This document shows positions 16,501-27,687 of a DNA stretch of 64,000 nucleotides, in pieces. Under the pieces are notes generated by a model. That model was not told where the DNA came from. It did no database searches and saw only the letters and a list, made by a program, of their open reading frames with translations. How positions within the stretch are numbered: the stretch's first letter is position 1; the number at the start of each line of letters is the position of its first letter. Position numbers and translations under genes: made by a program. This stretch comes from Bacillus sp. CGMCC 1.16541 (GTDB lineage: Bacteria; Bacillota; Bacilli; Bacillales; Bacillaceae_H): positions 1 to 64,000 of the forward strand of contig NZ_QFRU01000021.1 of assembly GCF_003184905.1 (NCBI RefSeq), written 5' to 3'.

Positions 16501-16618
16501 ACGAAGAAATCCATCCTGCAACAACATTCAGTTCAATCCATAAATAGGTAACATGTTCTCTTCATTCCATACATCTCTTTCACAATACCCTTTAATTGCA
16601 CATAGACGTACCTACCTC

Positions 16619-16652
16619 GTTCCTGTTATCTTAAATGACAGGAACTTTTTTA
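16619..16652 (+). terminator. Rho-independent terminator
   Basis: GTTCCTGT (16619-16626) pairs with ACAGGAAC (16638-16645), followed by TTTTTTAT. It ends the DUF4275 unit, only 23-30 nt before the next start codon, so it could also act as an attenuator in that leader. Confidence 0.75.
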
Positions 16653-16674
16653 TACAAGGCTAGGAGGCCATAAA

Positions 16675-17169
16675 ATGGATAATAATGATGTACTCATTCG
16701 ATTAAGATATGCAATGGAACTAAAAAATAGTGAAATGGCAGAGATTTTTAAACTAGGAGATATGGACGTATCAGTACCAGAAGTCGTGAAAATTCTTAAA
16801 AAGATCGACATGGATGAAGACTATGATGATCAACTACCGTGTGACAATCAAATGTTAGATGCCTTTTTAAACGGCTTTATCATCTACAAACGAGGCAAAC
16901 AAGAGCCTAAACCCGGACAAGCTGCTCCACCACAGCCGCCGGTGCGAAATCATGGCAACATGAACAATACGTTGTTAAAGAAAGTAAAAATTGCATTGTC
17001 ACTCACAACCGATGACATGCTTGAAATCTTTGAACTTGCAGACATCTTTGTCACAAAAGGAGAACTCGGCGCGTTGCTGCGAAAAGAAGGCCATAAAAAC
17101 TACAAAGAGTGCGGAGATAAATTCGCTCGCAACTTTTTAAAAGGCTTAACGATTAAATATCGAGGGTAA
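16675..17169 (+). CDS. DUF1456 (YehS-like) protein
   Basis: ATG 16675 with TAGGAGG 6 nt upstream. The 164-residue protein has two copies of the DUF1456 unit: residues 1-75 (DVLIRLRYAMELKNSEMAEIF ... FLNGFIIYKRG) and 95-164 (LLKKVKIALSLTTDDMLEI ... FLKGLTIKYRG), joined by a Pro-rich linker. YehS proteins are conserved cytoplasmic proteins of unknown function. The peptidase gene follows 28 nt later in the same direction. Confidence 0.85.
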   Translation: MDNNDVLIRLRYAMELKNSEMAEIFKLGDMDVSVPEVVKILKKIDMDEDYDDQLPCDNQMLDAFLNGFIIYKRGKQEPKPGQAAPPQPPVRNHGNMNNTLLKKVKIALSLTTDDMLEIFELADIFVTKGELGALLRKEGHKNYKECGDKFARNFLKGLTIKYRG

Positions 17170-17197
17170 GTGTCGTAAAAATCAAACAGGTGATCAC

Positions 17198-17905
17198 ATG
17201 AACCACACATATTTAGGCGAAACAATTCGCTTTGAAATAACCTATAAAAATCGGAAATCGATCGGCATCTCGATTGATAGCTACGGTGATGTTCACGTAT
17301 CCGCACCGAAAAAAACATCGGATGAACAAGTCATAAACGTGCTAGAATCCAATTGGGATGCGATTTTGCAAAAAGTAAATGAAGTGAAAGCACGTTTTAA
17401 TGGACCGGAAGAGAAAGTTTATGAAAACGATGAGCACTTTCTTTATTTAGGTAAGAGCTATCCAATCAACATCAGACAAGATTCTCATGCTAAACAAGAT
17501 TACGTGAGTTTTGATGGTGCGGTGTTGCATATAACAGCTAAGCATCTTGACAATGAAGCGCTCAAACAATCGTTAAAGCGGTTTTATTATCAACAAACAA
17601 AAGCGCTAGTTGAAGAAAGCATTGCTTCTTATCAACATCACTTTAAAACGAAACCACGTTCAATCAAGATTACCGACAGCCCAACAACGTGGGGGACATG
17701 TGATTCAAATCTTCGGTTAACGTTTAACTGGAAGCTTGCCATGGCCCCACGTGATGTTCTTGATTATGTGGTCGTTCATGAAATGTGTCACATGGTCCAT
17801 CTTAATCACGACCGCTCATTTTGGCGTCTCGTCGGGAAAATCATGCCTGACTACAAAGACAAAGAGCGCTGGCTTGCGTTATCGAACTGGAAGATGACTG
17901 TATAA
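17198..17905 (+). CDS. YgjP-like / M48-type metallopeptidase
   Basis: ATG 17198. The 235-residue protein ends with the zincin motif VVHEMCHMVHLNHDRSFW, which provides HExxH and the third ligand in the H-x5-FW helix, near residue 185. Upstream, TTWGTCDSNLRLTFNWKL is the substrate-strand signature of the YgjP/SprT-like group (DUF45). No signal peptide or membrane segment is present, so it acts in the cytoplasm. The substrate is unknown. A symmetrical terminator follows directly. Confidence 0.85.
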   Translation: MNHTYLGETIRFEITYKNRKSIGISIDSYGDVHVSAPKKTSDEQVINVLESNWDAILQKVNEVKARFNGPEEKVYENDEHFLYLGKSYPINIRQDSHAKQDYVSFDGAVLHITAKHLDNEALKQSLKRFYYQQTKALVEESIASYQHHFKTKPRSIKITDSPTTWGTCDSNLRLTFNWKLAMAPRDVLDYVVVHEMCHMVHLNHDRSFWRLVGKIMPDYKDKERWLALSNWKMTV

Positions 17906-17950
17906 AAAAGCACGCAATCCCTATTGAGGAGGGATTTGCGTGCTTTTTAT
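17904..17950. terminator. Bidirectional terminator between the peptidase and katG
   Basis: AAAAAGCACGCAA-TCCC and GGGA-TTTGCGTGCTTTTT pair around a short loop (CTATTGAGGA region). T-runs occur on both strands, serving both convergent genes. Confidence 0.85.
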
Positions 17951-17955
17951 AGGAG

Positions 17956-20184
<2,229 letters not shown>

Positions 20185-20192
20185 TCAGTAAA

Positions 20193-20289
20193 TTATAATA
20201 ATTACTAATTTATAATTATAATAAATTAGTATATAGAGTGTGGAATAAAAAAGCAAGTTATAACCATTACTATTTTATAATAATGATAA
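20193..20289 (-). promoter_or_regulatory. PerR-box-like sites upstream of katG
   Basis: The PerR consensus is TTATAATNATTATAA. TTATAATAATGATAA at 20275-20289 has one mismatch. TTATAATAATTACTA at 20193-20207 has two, and TTATAATTATAATAA at 20210-20224 has two. All lie within 150 nt upstream of the katG start. Assignment rests on consensus match and on katG being a typical PerR target in Bacillus. Confidence 0.55.
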
Positions 20290-20692
20290 AGTAATGAAAA
20301 ATGATTTGTCTTCGTAACATTCGTGATGAGTTTTTCTTCAAGCTTTCTACAAATTCCTTCTCTAATCATGAATATCTGTTCTTCTTATAAAGAGTGTGTA
20401 AGTTGTCTTCCTATTCATCCTATGGGTGTACCACTTCATTTATTTTCATTTTTGATAAAGAAGTTGATTTTGTTTTAGAGGGAGGGGTGGGTGAGGCCTC
20501 GTATTCTATGTAAAGAAGAGAATAAGAAGGGGAATTCAGTAAGGTTTTTTCATTAGAGAAGAGGATTATCCAAGCGATGAGTTGGCATCATGGCATTTGT
20601 TGGGTGTCTAGGTGATGAATAATAGGAGATAAAACACAAAAGCGTCTGTCCCCACTTCACGATACGAAGGGACAAACGCTTTTTATAGGAAT
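20290..20692. other. Intergenic region, ending in a two-way terminator
   Basis: No coding frame with a ribosome site is visible from 20290 to 20630. At 20639-20686, AAAGCGTCTGTCCC pairs with GGGACAAACGCTTTTT (one mismatch) and has T-runs on both strands. It ends the short broken gene to its right. Confidence 0.55.
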
Positions 20693-20909
20693 CTATTTGA
20701 AACGTTGATCTTTGCCATTAATCCGAATTGAAATGTCTTCGTTTTGACGACTAGGAGTAGGAGGACCAATCTCAACGGCTTCTTTAATGGGGCTGAGCGT
20801 ATTGGCCATTTTGTTTGTATTGATTCCATAAGATAGTTGAAACACTTCTGGAGGAGTCAGACGTAACATATTGGAACCTAGCGCTGTTTCAAATTGGTCA
20901 CGTTCTCAT
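20693..20909 (-). pseudogene. Small unknown gene, frameshifted in codon 2
   Basis: On the minus strand AGGAGG at about 20916-20921 lies 6 nt before ATG 20909-20907, an excellent initiation site, but this frame stops after three codons (ATG AGA ACG TGA). If one base is removed after the ATG the reading becomes MERDQFETALGSNMLRLTPP, then EVFQLSYGINTNKMANTLSP, ending SIRINGKDQRFK with TAG at 20693-20695, 71 residues, followed by a terminator. Composition and layout look like a real small gene. I do not recognise its family. Confidence 0.5.
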
Positions 20910-21155
20910 GAATGTTCCTCCTGTTATCGAGACATGTGTAAGTAGAATCTGTCATTTTATTCTTATATGTACGAACCAGAGAGAATATGAAAGCAAGATT
21001 ACAGTAGCGGTGACAGAAAGACAAATGCATAGACGATGTCTTTCTGTAGGACATCTAGTGAAATTGATCTGTATTTTTGATTGCTCTACTAAAAATGGTC
21101 AGACTAATGAGCTATACTTCTAGTAAGAAATAAACAATGAAATGATACAAAAGAG

Positions 21156-22274
21156 ATGGGGCGGGTGTTGGTGATGAAAAAAGAACAGTGGAAAAAGGTG
21201 TTTCAGTCGATACCGGATGAGCGGTTAGCGGAGTTATGTGAAGTATGGGACGTAAAGGTTAAAGGATTTCGTACATTAAACAAGCAAACGATGAAACGAG
21301 CAAGAAAGCGTGTCGTGACACAGTTAGTCGACTTTAACACGTTACGGCCAATCGTCGCCTTTTATGAGTTGGCGAATGCTTGGGGAGAAGAAAACAAGGA
21401 AGAACGAATGGTCAATGTGGATGTGAGAAGCGCAACGGTTTCAGAGCTCATTCAAGCGTATGAGGACGGAGAAGAGTTGCACTTTTTATTAGGAGGCTTA
21501 TATACGAGTGAAGATGAAAGCCACCACGCGCTAGCAGACGAGTTTATCGATGCATTGCTGACACACCAAAAGGTTCAATCGATTGAACAGTTACGTGTCA
21601 CCCCTCTTGAAGAGACGGACATGATGAACCAAGAAGAGGTTGATGATCAAGAAGCTAAAAAAGCTGATAAACAAACGGAAAAGAAAATCGAAAAAATCGA
21701 AGCGAAAAACCAAAAGCTGCAGCAACAAATTAATGAGTGGGAGCAGCAATACAGCAAGCTAAAGCAAGAATTTAAAGAAGAGAAGCAACAATGGATTAAA
21801 GAACGTGCGCAGTTGCATCAAGAGATGTCATATGAAAAGAAACAATTCGAACGTGTTCAGCAAGTCAACGATGGATTTGAACAGGAAAAGCAAGTGCTCA
21901 AGGATGAAATTACCGAGTTAAAAGCAAATATTGCGCATTTACATACTCAAATTCTCAAGGCAAAAAAACAAGTAGCTGTCACTGTAGAGGATGAAAAACA
22001 GGAAGAAAGCAAAGATTTTACCATCCTGCTTATAGGTGATCCTAAAAACAAAATCATTGAAGAATCCACAAACCCTGTGTTTAAAGTGGTCGATCCGCGC
22101 AATCATGACGTCATGGAAGAACTCGATGTTTCAACATTTGATGAGTTATGGATGTTAACGTACTTAGTACCGATGCAAATGAGAAAAAAATGGACGGTAC
22201 CTTATAAAGAGAAATTAAAAAGCTTTGCTAACTTTAACGAAGTAAAATCGTACATGACGAAAGGAAGAAAGTAA
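21156..22274 (+). CDS. Coiled-coil protein, first gene of an McrBC-like operon
   Basis: A 372-residue protein. ATG 21156 is the longest start; ATG 21174 with GGGGCGGG 8 nt upstream is an alternative. Residues 1-135 are a helical domain (MKKEQWKKVFQSIPDERLAE). Residues about 165-280 are a long Lys/Glu/Gln-rich coiled coil. Residues 290-372 form a small alpha/beta domain that starts DFTILLIGDPKNK and contains FDELWMLTYLVPMQMRKKW. I recognise no enzyme motif. It stops directly before the AAA+ gene (TAAATG), so it belongs to the same operon. A role as sensor or scaffold for the ATPase-nuclease pair is inferred. Confidence 0.7.
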   Translation: MGRVLVMKKEQWKKVFQSIPDERLAELCEVWDVKVKGFRTLNKQTMKRARKRVVTQLVDFNTLRPIVAFYELANAWGEENKEERMVNVDVRSATVSELIQAYEDGEELHFLLGGLYTSEDESHHALADEFIDALLTHQKVQSIEQLRVTPLEETDMMNQEEVDDQEAKKADKQTEKKIEKIEAKNQKLQQQINEWEQQYSKLKQEFKEEKQQWIKERAQLHQEMSYEKKQFERVQQVNDGFEQEKQVLKDEITELKANIAHLHTQILKAKKQVAVTVEDEKQEESKDFTILLIGDPKNKIIEESTNPVFKVVDPRNHDVMEELDVSTFDELWMLTYLVPMQMRKKWTVPYKEKLKSFANFNEVKSYMTKGRK

Positions 22275-24281
22275 ATGAGTATAAAAGTGTGGGAAAATGA
22301 TTTTATTGGCGTGATCGATGCACCGACAGAAGAAATTTGGCCGTATCGAGATTCTATTTTTGTGAACAACCAAAATAGCTTGCAGTTTGGTATTCGTCTT
22401 CTTTCAGCACCTCCTGAAAGCTATCCTAATAGTAAACCAATTACATGCTTTACGTCTGATTTAGAACAATGGGGCTTTGAAGATGACTATCGACAGTCAG
22501 AGTACGAGCGAAAAGAGAGATTAAAAGAATGGTTGTCAGATTGTTTACTTGTCTTCAAAGTCGAAAGGCGTATTCGTTACAATCATGAAGAAGTGTTTAA
22601 CGCCAAAGACGTTCGTCTGTTGCCGAAGCTTTCAAGTTTTACAGAAGATTTGAAACTGATTCCAATGCCCATTTTTAGTAAGCAGACACATGGCATAGAC
22701 GTAGGTGAATTTGCGCATCGCTTGTTACAGCGAAAATTTGTTGGAAGAATCGATACGATTTCTCATGAAGCAGCTGATACGCCGCCTATGATTGTTTGGA
22801 GAGAAGAGGATGGACATACGGATGAACTCACACTATTCGGAGAATTTGAAGGACATCAATACGCACACGGTGGTTTTAGCTTTGACGTACGTGGAGAGTT
22901 AAAAGAGTGTTCGTTTAGAGATGAATGGCTAGAAGAGTGCTATTTTTGCAGTGATGTAGACGAGGTTGTGTATGTACCGTTATCCATTTATGAGCAAATG
23001 GTAGAAGCGATGGAACAGTCGTCACCGCTTTCGTTGTCTCATTCAGCTGAACCAGCACCAATGAACGAAGAAGTGTTCAAACAAGCAGAAAAACCACTTG
23101 AAGCAGTCAGAAAAAGTGAAGCAGAAGTCGCAACGACATTAGAAGTGGTCCATTCAGTGACAAAAGGTGAGGATAAAAATAACGAAGAGGAGCTTTCGTT
23201 TTTAGAGCAACTTTATACGTATACGCAAGACGCGGGCTTGTCTTATCGTCGTGAAGATGTCATTAACTTCCATACATGTATGAAGTCGTCTCCACTTGTG
23301 ATTTTGTCAGGGATGAGTGGTACAGGTAAAAGTAAGCTTGTGGATTTATACAGCTACTCACTTGGAGTAAAAAGTGATCAATTCACTGTCATTCCAGTTA
23401 ACCCATCATGGACGTCTGATTCTGATCTAATCGGATACGCAGATACGATGAATATGGTGTATCGTCCAGGTGACTCAGGGTTAATTAATGCATTGAAAAA
23501 AGCAGCCGATTATCCAGAAAAACTGTTTGTGATTTGCTTTGATGAAATGAACTTAGCGCGCGTGGAACATTACTTCTCTCAATTTTTATCCATCCTTGAA
23601 AGGGAACAAGGAAAGCGTATCTTACGTTTGTATAATGATGACCTTGAAAGTCGTTTATACAATTCAGCGCAGTACCCACCGACGATTTCGATTCAAGATA
23701 ACGTTCTGTTTGTCGGGACGGTGAATGTGGATGAATCGACGTATCATTTTTCAGATAAAGTGCTAGACCGTGCCAATGTATTAGCGTTAGAAGTGATGCC
23801 GTTTTCGACACTGAAGCAATTGCCTGAAAAGAAAAAAACAGTCGCAGGCCGAAAAGAAGAAGTGGATGTGGAAACGTACCGACGTTTTAAACATGACACA
23901 CGTACGCTTTCATTAACAGATGATGAAATCGCGCTCCTATGGGATGTGCATGAAGCGCTTCAACAAACAACTCGTCAGCTAGGCGTTGGACCGAGAATTG
24001 TCAAACAAATTGATCGTTACGTAAACAATTTGCCCATACAGGCATTTGTGACGAGAGAACGTGGATTTGACCTTCAATTTGTGCAACGTGTGTTAACGAA
24101 AATAAGAGGTTCAGAAGAACAATTAAGAAGGCTACTAGGGACGTATCGCGATGGCGAAGTGGTGAATAGTCAATTGCTAACGATTTTAGATGAATACGAG
24201 CACGTGTCGAGCTTTGAAAAAAGTAGGCAAGTCATCGAACAAAAAGTGAAAGAGCTGAAGTTTAATGGCTACACATTCTAA
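22275..24281 (+). CDS. McrB-type AAA+ ATPase
   Basis: ATG 22275 directly follows the stop of the previous gene. The N-terminal half (1-300) is a non-catalytic region unlike standard McrB DNA-binding domains, followed by a low-complexity linker. The AAA+ domain starts near 310: Walker A GMSGTGKS near 347, Walker B FVICFDEMNLARVEHYF near 420, sensor 1 GTVNVDEST near 482 and an arginine-finger-like DRANV near 497. The FDEMNLARVE signature is typical of the McrB/DUF clade of AAA+ motors, usually GTP- or ATP-driven. It overlaps the nuclease gene by 17 nt. Probably the motor of a type IV-like restriction system. Confidence 0.82.
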   Translation: MSIKVWENDFIGVIDAPTEEIWPYRDSIFVNNQNSLQFGIRLLSAPPESYPNSKPITCFTSDLEQWGFEDDYRQSEYERKERLKEWLSDCLLVFKVERRIRYNHEEVFNAKDVRLLPKLSSFTEDLKLIPMPIFSKQTHGIDVGEFAHRLLQRKFVGRIDTISHEAADTPPMIVWREEDGHTDELTLFGEFEGHQYAHGGFSFDVRGELKECSFRDEWLEECYFCSDVDEVVYVPLSIYEQMVEAMEQSSPLSLSHSAEPAPMNEEVFKQAEKPLEAVRKSEAEVATTLEVVHSVTKGEDKNNEEELSFLEQLYTYTQDAGLSYRREDVINFHTCMKSSPLVILSGMSGTGKSKLVDLYSYSLGVKSDQFTVIPVNPSWTSDSDLIGYADTMNMVYRPGDSGLINALKKAADYPEKLFVICFDEMNLARVEHYFSQFLSILEREQGKRILRLYNDDLESRLYNSAQYPPTISIQDNVLFVGTVNVDESTYHFSDKVLDRANVLALEVMPFSTLKQLPEKKKTVAGRKEEVDVETYRRFKHDTRTLSLTDDEIALLWDVHEALQQTTRQLGVGPRIVKQIDRYVNNLPIQAFVTRERGFDLQFVQRVLTKIRGSEEQLRRLLGTYRDGEVVNSQLLTILDEYEHVSSFEKSRQVIEQKVKELKFNGYTF

Positions 24282-26046
24282 TGTAGGGTTTGACGTAGAG
24301 TTTACACAGATTTTCCAAGATGGAACAGAGGAGTCCATCTTGGTAACCGATTTTGTGGAAGATGTTCGGCAGTGGGATGACGATGTGCATACATGTACAG
24401 TTATTAGAGAAAACATTAACATTGCCCTCACATTTCGAAGTGATGATCGAGAAGCAACGTGTACGATGGACGGGTTTGACGTGCTGCCAAAAGGGCTTGT
24501 GAACTGCGATGAGCAAAATCGCTATTACATCGAACCATGTACGATTACATTATTTCAACATCATTCGAAACTAAAATACTATCCGTATATTCCAGGGGTT
24601 TATCGTCTAGTAGTAGATGTGAACGGCAAGACGTATTACTCATTTGTAAAAGTCATCGCAAACCGCTTGACCGAGCAGCAGTTAAAAGTGATGCAACAAG
24701 AAGTAGAAGAGAAGGTGACGGGACTTGCGTTAGATACTGTTCGCAAGCAAAGCGTGTATCAACAGATGGAAGGCGTAAACCTAGACTCTTCCTTGCTACA
24801 ACGTTTTAAAAAATTAGACTGCCATTTTCACGATGTAACAGCGATTGTCGCAGATTTGTCTAAAAGAGTGCGCTCTTCGTTAAAAACAGACTATCAATTT
24901 CAATCGATTGAGACACCATCTCGTGTGGATGCTGTTTCAATCGATTACCGTTTGAGACATCCAGAATCGACGAATTCTCTTAAAATTAGAAAAAACAAAG
25001 TTGATTATGATTTGCCTGAAAACCGAGTGTTCAAGCAGATTATCAACAAGTGGGTTCAGTTGCTAGATGAGTTTATCGAGCAAGTGGAGCACAATCTCAA
25101 TCATTTGTTTAGGTCAGAACATGAAACATTTTCTTCTTATACCGATTATGCAAGAAGAAACGTGCTGTTTATGGAGCTAGAACGATGCATGGCACGAGCA
25201 ACGAAGATGAAAGGGATGTTGAACCATCTTCGTGCGAGTCATTGGTACAAAGAGATTGGCAACAAGCCTCCTGTGCAGATTCCGAGTACGATGTATGTCG
25301 ATGTTCGCTACCGCAAGCTGTTACATGTGCACCAAACATTAACGAACCAACATCGCGGTGTCAGTTTGCATGAGTCGTGGAAGTTTCAATGGAAGCGTAC
25401 GGATCAGTTATACGAAATATGGGCATTTTTAACGGTGTTGAACATGTTTCAATCCAATGGTTTTACGTTAAACGATGCATCGGCTTGGTTTTTTGATAAA
25501 GATGAACAAAAAAATCAAGAAATCTTTATTGTACCAACCATTCCAAAAGGAAAAGTATTTGAGATGAACAAAGGTGACGTCAAGTTAGTTCTTTTTTATG
25601 ACCATCGTATCCCGACAGAACAAAGTGATACAGATGAGAGAAATGAACCGATTTATACAACGTGTACCCACAATACACCAGATATTCGTGTAGATGTTTT
25701 TATAAAAGATACGTTCATCGGCACGATTGTCATGGACGCGAAGTATCGAAGAAAAGATGTCATTATGGAGTCCAATCAGCAACTCATTAGCTATGTCGAT
25801 CATGTGCGCTCTCCTTACATTTTTAAAAGGAAGCGCTGGGAGAAAATTCGCCCCGTTCACCGCGTTGTCGTGTTTTATCCAGACAAAAAGGGAGAAGAAG
25901 CGATTGAATATCTAGACGACCGAAGCATCAGCCTTGTACCGTTAACACCAGAGATTTCAACTGAACAAGTTGCAACGATGTTAGAGGTGATGATTGATGA
26001 TTTGCTTGTTGAGGCAGCAGAAGAAGGAATTGTAATGAATGTCTGA
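24265..26046 (+). CDS. McrC-like DUF2357 / PD-(D/E)XK nuclease
   Basis: ATG 24265 lies inside the end of the AAA+ gene, indicating coupled translation. The 593-residue protein has a beta-rich N-terminal region, a DUF2357-type helical core (about 100-400, with VDYDLPENRVFKQIINKWVQ), and a C-terminal nuclease: PDIRVDVF near 472, then GTIVMDAKYRRKD near 485, fitting the D-x(n)-(D/E)xK pattern, with a DAK variant. DUF2357 nucleases pair with McrB-like ATPases in type IV restriction. Together with the coiled-coil gene this makes a compact three-gene defence candidate. Confidence 0.82.
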   Translation: MATHSNVGFDVEFTQIFQDGTEESILVTDFVEDVRQWDDDVHTCTVIRENINIALTFRSDDREATCTMDGFDVLPKGLVNCDEQNRYYIEPCTITLFQHHSKLKYYPYIPGVYRLVVDVNGKTYYSFVKVIANRLTEQQLKVMQQEVEEKVTGLALDTVRKQSVYQQMEGVNLDSSLLQRFKKLDCHFHDVTAIVADLSKRVRSSLKTDYQFQSIETPSRVDAVSIDYRLRHPESTNSLKIRKNKVDYDLPENRVFKQIINKWVQLLDEFIEQVEHNLNHLFRSEHETFSSYTDYARRNVLFMELERCMARATKMKGMLNHLRASHWYKEIGNKPPVQIPSTMYVDVRYRKLLHVHQTLTNQHRGVSLHESWKFQWKRTDQLYEIWAFLTVLNMFQSNGFTLNDASAWFFDKDEQKNQEIFIVPTIPKGKVFEMNKGDVKLVLFYDHRIPTEQSDTDERNEPIYTTCTHNTPDIRVDVFIKDTFIGTIVMDAKYRRKDVIMESNQQLISYVDHVRSPYIFKRKRWEKIRPVHRVVVFYPDKKGEEAIEYLDDRSISLVPLTPEISTEQVATMLEVMIDDLLVEAAEEGIVMNV

Positions 26047-26154
26047 TAAGGGACGTCTATGCGAAAGTGTAAGTTGTTTCATCCTAGAACATAAGTAAGA
26101 AACACATGATGAGATATACTAAAGTAAACATGAACAAAGGAGTCATAAACGAGC

Positions 26155-26559
26155 ATGGAACATTCACCGAAAGAAATCGAACGAAAAATGCAACAAACTG
26201 AAAAACATTACTCGGATGATAAGCTTTGGTCAAAGTTAAAGAAGTTCAGCAAGAAAGCAGGTTCTTCTGTGGTGTATGCAGTGTTGCTTTTGTATTACAC
26301 GCTTCAAAAGCCAAACGTACCAAAAAAAGCGAAGATGACGATTATTGGAGCGCTCGGTTATTTTATTTTACCGCTTGATCTTATTCCAGATACCTTCATC
26401 GGTGTTGGGTATGTTGACGACCTTAGCGCATTAACAGTCGCTCTCATCCAAGTCGCGATGTACATTGACGACGAAGTGAAACAAAAAGCAAAAGTAAAAC
26501 TAACCGACTGGTTCGGTGATGATGTGGATACGTCAGAGATTGATGGGAAGATTGGGTGA
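26155..26559 (+). CDS. DUF1232 (YkvA-like) membrane-associated protein
   Basis: A 134-residue protein starting at ATG 26155 (AAAGGAG upstream). It has the DUF1232 signature IGALGYFILPLDLIPD, then GYVDDLSALTVAL, around one or two hydrophobic helices (residues 38-55 and 62-78). Function is unknown in general. It is separated from the upstream nuclease operon by 109 nt and has its own terminator, so it is probably an independent unit. Confidence 0.9.
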   Translation: MEHSPKEIERKMQQTEKHYSDDKLWSKLKKFSKKAGSSVVYAVLLLYYTLQKPNVPKKAKMTIIGALGYFILPLDLIPDTFIGVGYVDDLSALTVALIQVAMYIDDEVKQKAKVKLTDWFGDDVDTSEIDGKIG

Positions 26560-26595
26560 GAGAGAAGCTCTATTCCTGAAAAAAGTGATCGTGTA

Positions 26596-26646
26596 GGCTG
26601 TGTCAAAGAGAAGCGCTTTTTGCCTTCTCTGACGCGGCCTTTTTTA
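26596..26646 (+). terminator. Rho-independent terminator
   Basis: GTCAAAGAGAAG pairs with CTTCTCTGAC (one bulge), extended by GGCTGT/GCGGCC-type pairs, and is followed by TTTTTT at about 26639-26645. Confidence 0.8.
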
Positions 26647-26771
26647 AACAATCGTTTGTTTTCATTCGTTTATTTGAAAAGAAACAACAAATTTTTAGAT
26701 AGAGGAAAAAACAAGATCGGAAATTTGTTTTATAATAAATGGTACCAACATTAACCATTGAGGTGATCATC

Positions 26772-27440
26772 ATAGGACATTCAGCATTAAGAAAAGAAGA
26801 AACAAACCAACATTCTGTACATAATGAACAAGCGAGTCGTATAGGAAGAAAGCAAGACAAAAAGCCATCGAAGCGAAAGAAGGTACCAACTGCAGCCCTT
26901 GTCGTAATCGGATTGTTTGGTATTTATGCCCTTTTTACAACACTCAAAACACCAAAAGAAACACTTGATTCTCCAACCATTGTGGCTAATGAAGAAGTGA
27001 AAAAACGAGCAATGGATGAGGTTGAAAAAGCAGATGATGAAAGTGGAAAAGTAAACGATGAAGTGGACACAGCGCCTAGTGAAGAAATAGAGGAAGAATA
27101 CGTTTTTGAAGAGGTAGAAGAAGGAACACCTGAACTTGAAGTTGAACCTGAAGTGACACCAACATCAGAACTTGAAAGTCCTTCACAGAACGAATCACGA
27201 GAAGTAAACGCTCAAGCATCATCATAGTTGTACCGCGTTCAAGCAGGTGTATTCTCTTCAAAACAAAACGCAACCGCACTGATGGACAAGCTTCAAGAAA
27301 ACGGATTTGAAGCCACCATCCGAAAAAGCGGAGAACGATACGTTGTCCAAGTTGGCGCATTTGGAAAGAAAGCAAATGCCGATCAACAAGTAATCAAACT
27401 GCAAGCTCAAGAGTTCGAGGCTGTTGTGAGTGGGGAGTAA
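26772..27440 (+). pseudogene. Membrane-anchored SPOR-domain protein, ATA start and internal TAG
   Basis: GAGGTGA at 26760-26766 points to ATA at 26772, after which reading gives GHSALRKEETNQ. The only upstream ATG (26739) touches a TATAAT at 26731-26736 that looks like the promoter -10, so it is unlikely to be the start. The protein has a basic cytoplasmic segment, one membrane helix (AALVVIGLFGIYALF), and an acidic linker of about 80 residues. Then TAG at 27225-27227 is followed in frame by YRVQAGVFSSKQNATALMDK, a SPOR peptidoglycan-binding domain, to 27440. The TAG separates anchor and SPOR domain, so the gene is broken or read through. SPOR proteins act in septal wall work or spore cortex remodelling. 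Confidence 0.65.
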
Positions 27441-27458
27441 TAAAGCAACGACGTAGCG

Positions 27459-27505
27459 CACCCCAGAAAGTAGAGTGCAAGCTCTACTTTCTGGGGTGTT
27501 TTTTG
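27459..27505 (+). terminator. Strong rho-independent terminator
   Basis: CACCCCAGAAAGTAGAG pairs perfectly with CTCTACTTTCTGGGGTG over 17 bp with a 6-nt loop, followed by TTTTTTGTG. Confidence 0.92.
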
Positions 27506-27687
27506 TGTTCTCACGTATCGCGAAAAGCTTATTCACCATAAACGAAATGTCATGTCATTAGGTGAGACTATGAAGCAGATGCTTAAGATGCACAATATTG
27601 GGTAGTATATGAACATTGCTCACTTGTAATGGAAAACGGATGATGATGTCTAAGTTAGAATGAAAAGTTTGAGAAAGGATGAAGTAG

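Noticed and set aside
20908-21123. 71-codon plus-strand frame before the coiled-coil gene
   Set aside because: No ribosome site; it starts within the opposite gene's initiation region and has unlikely composition.
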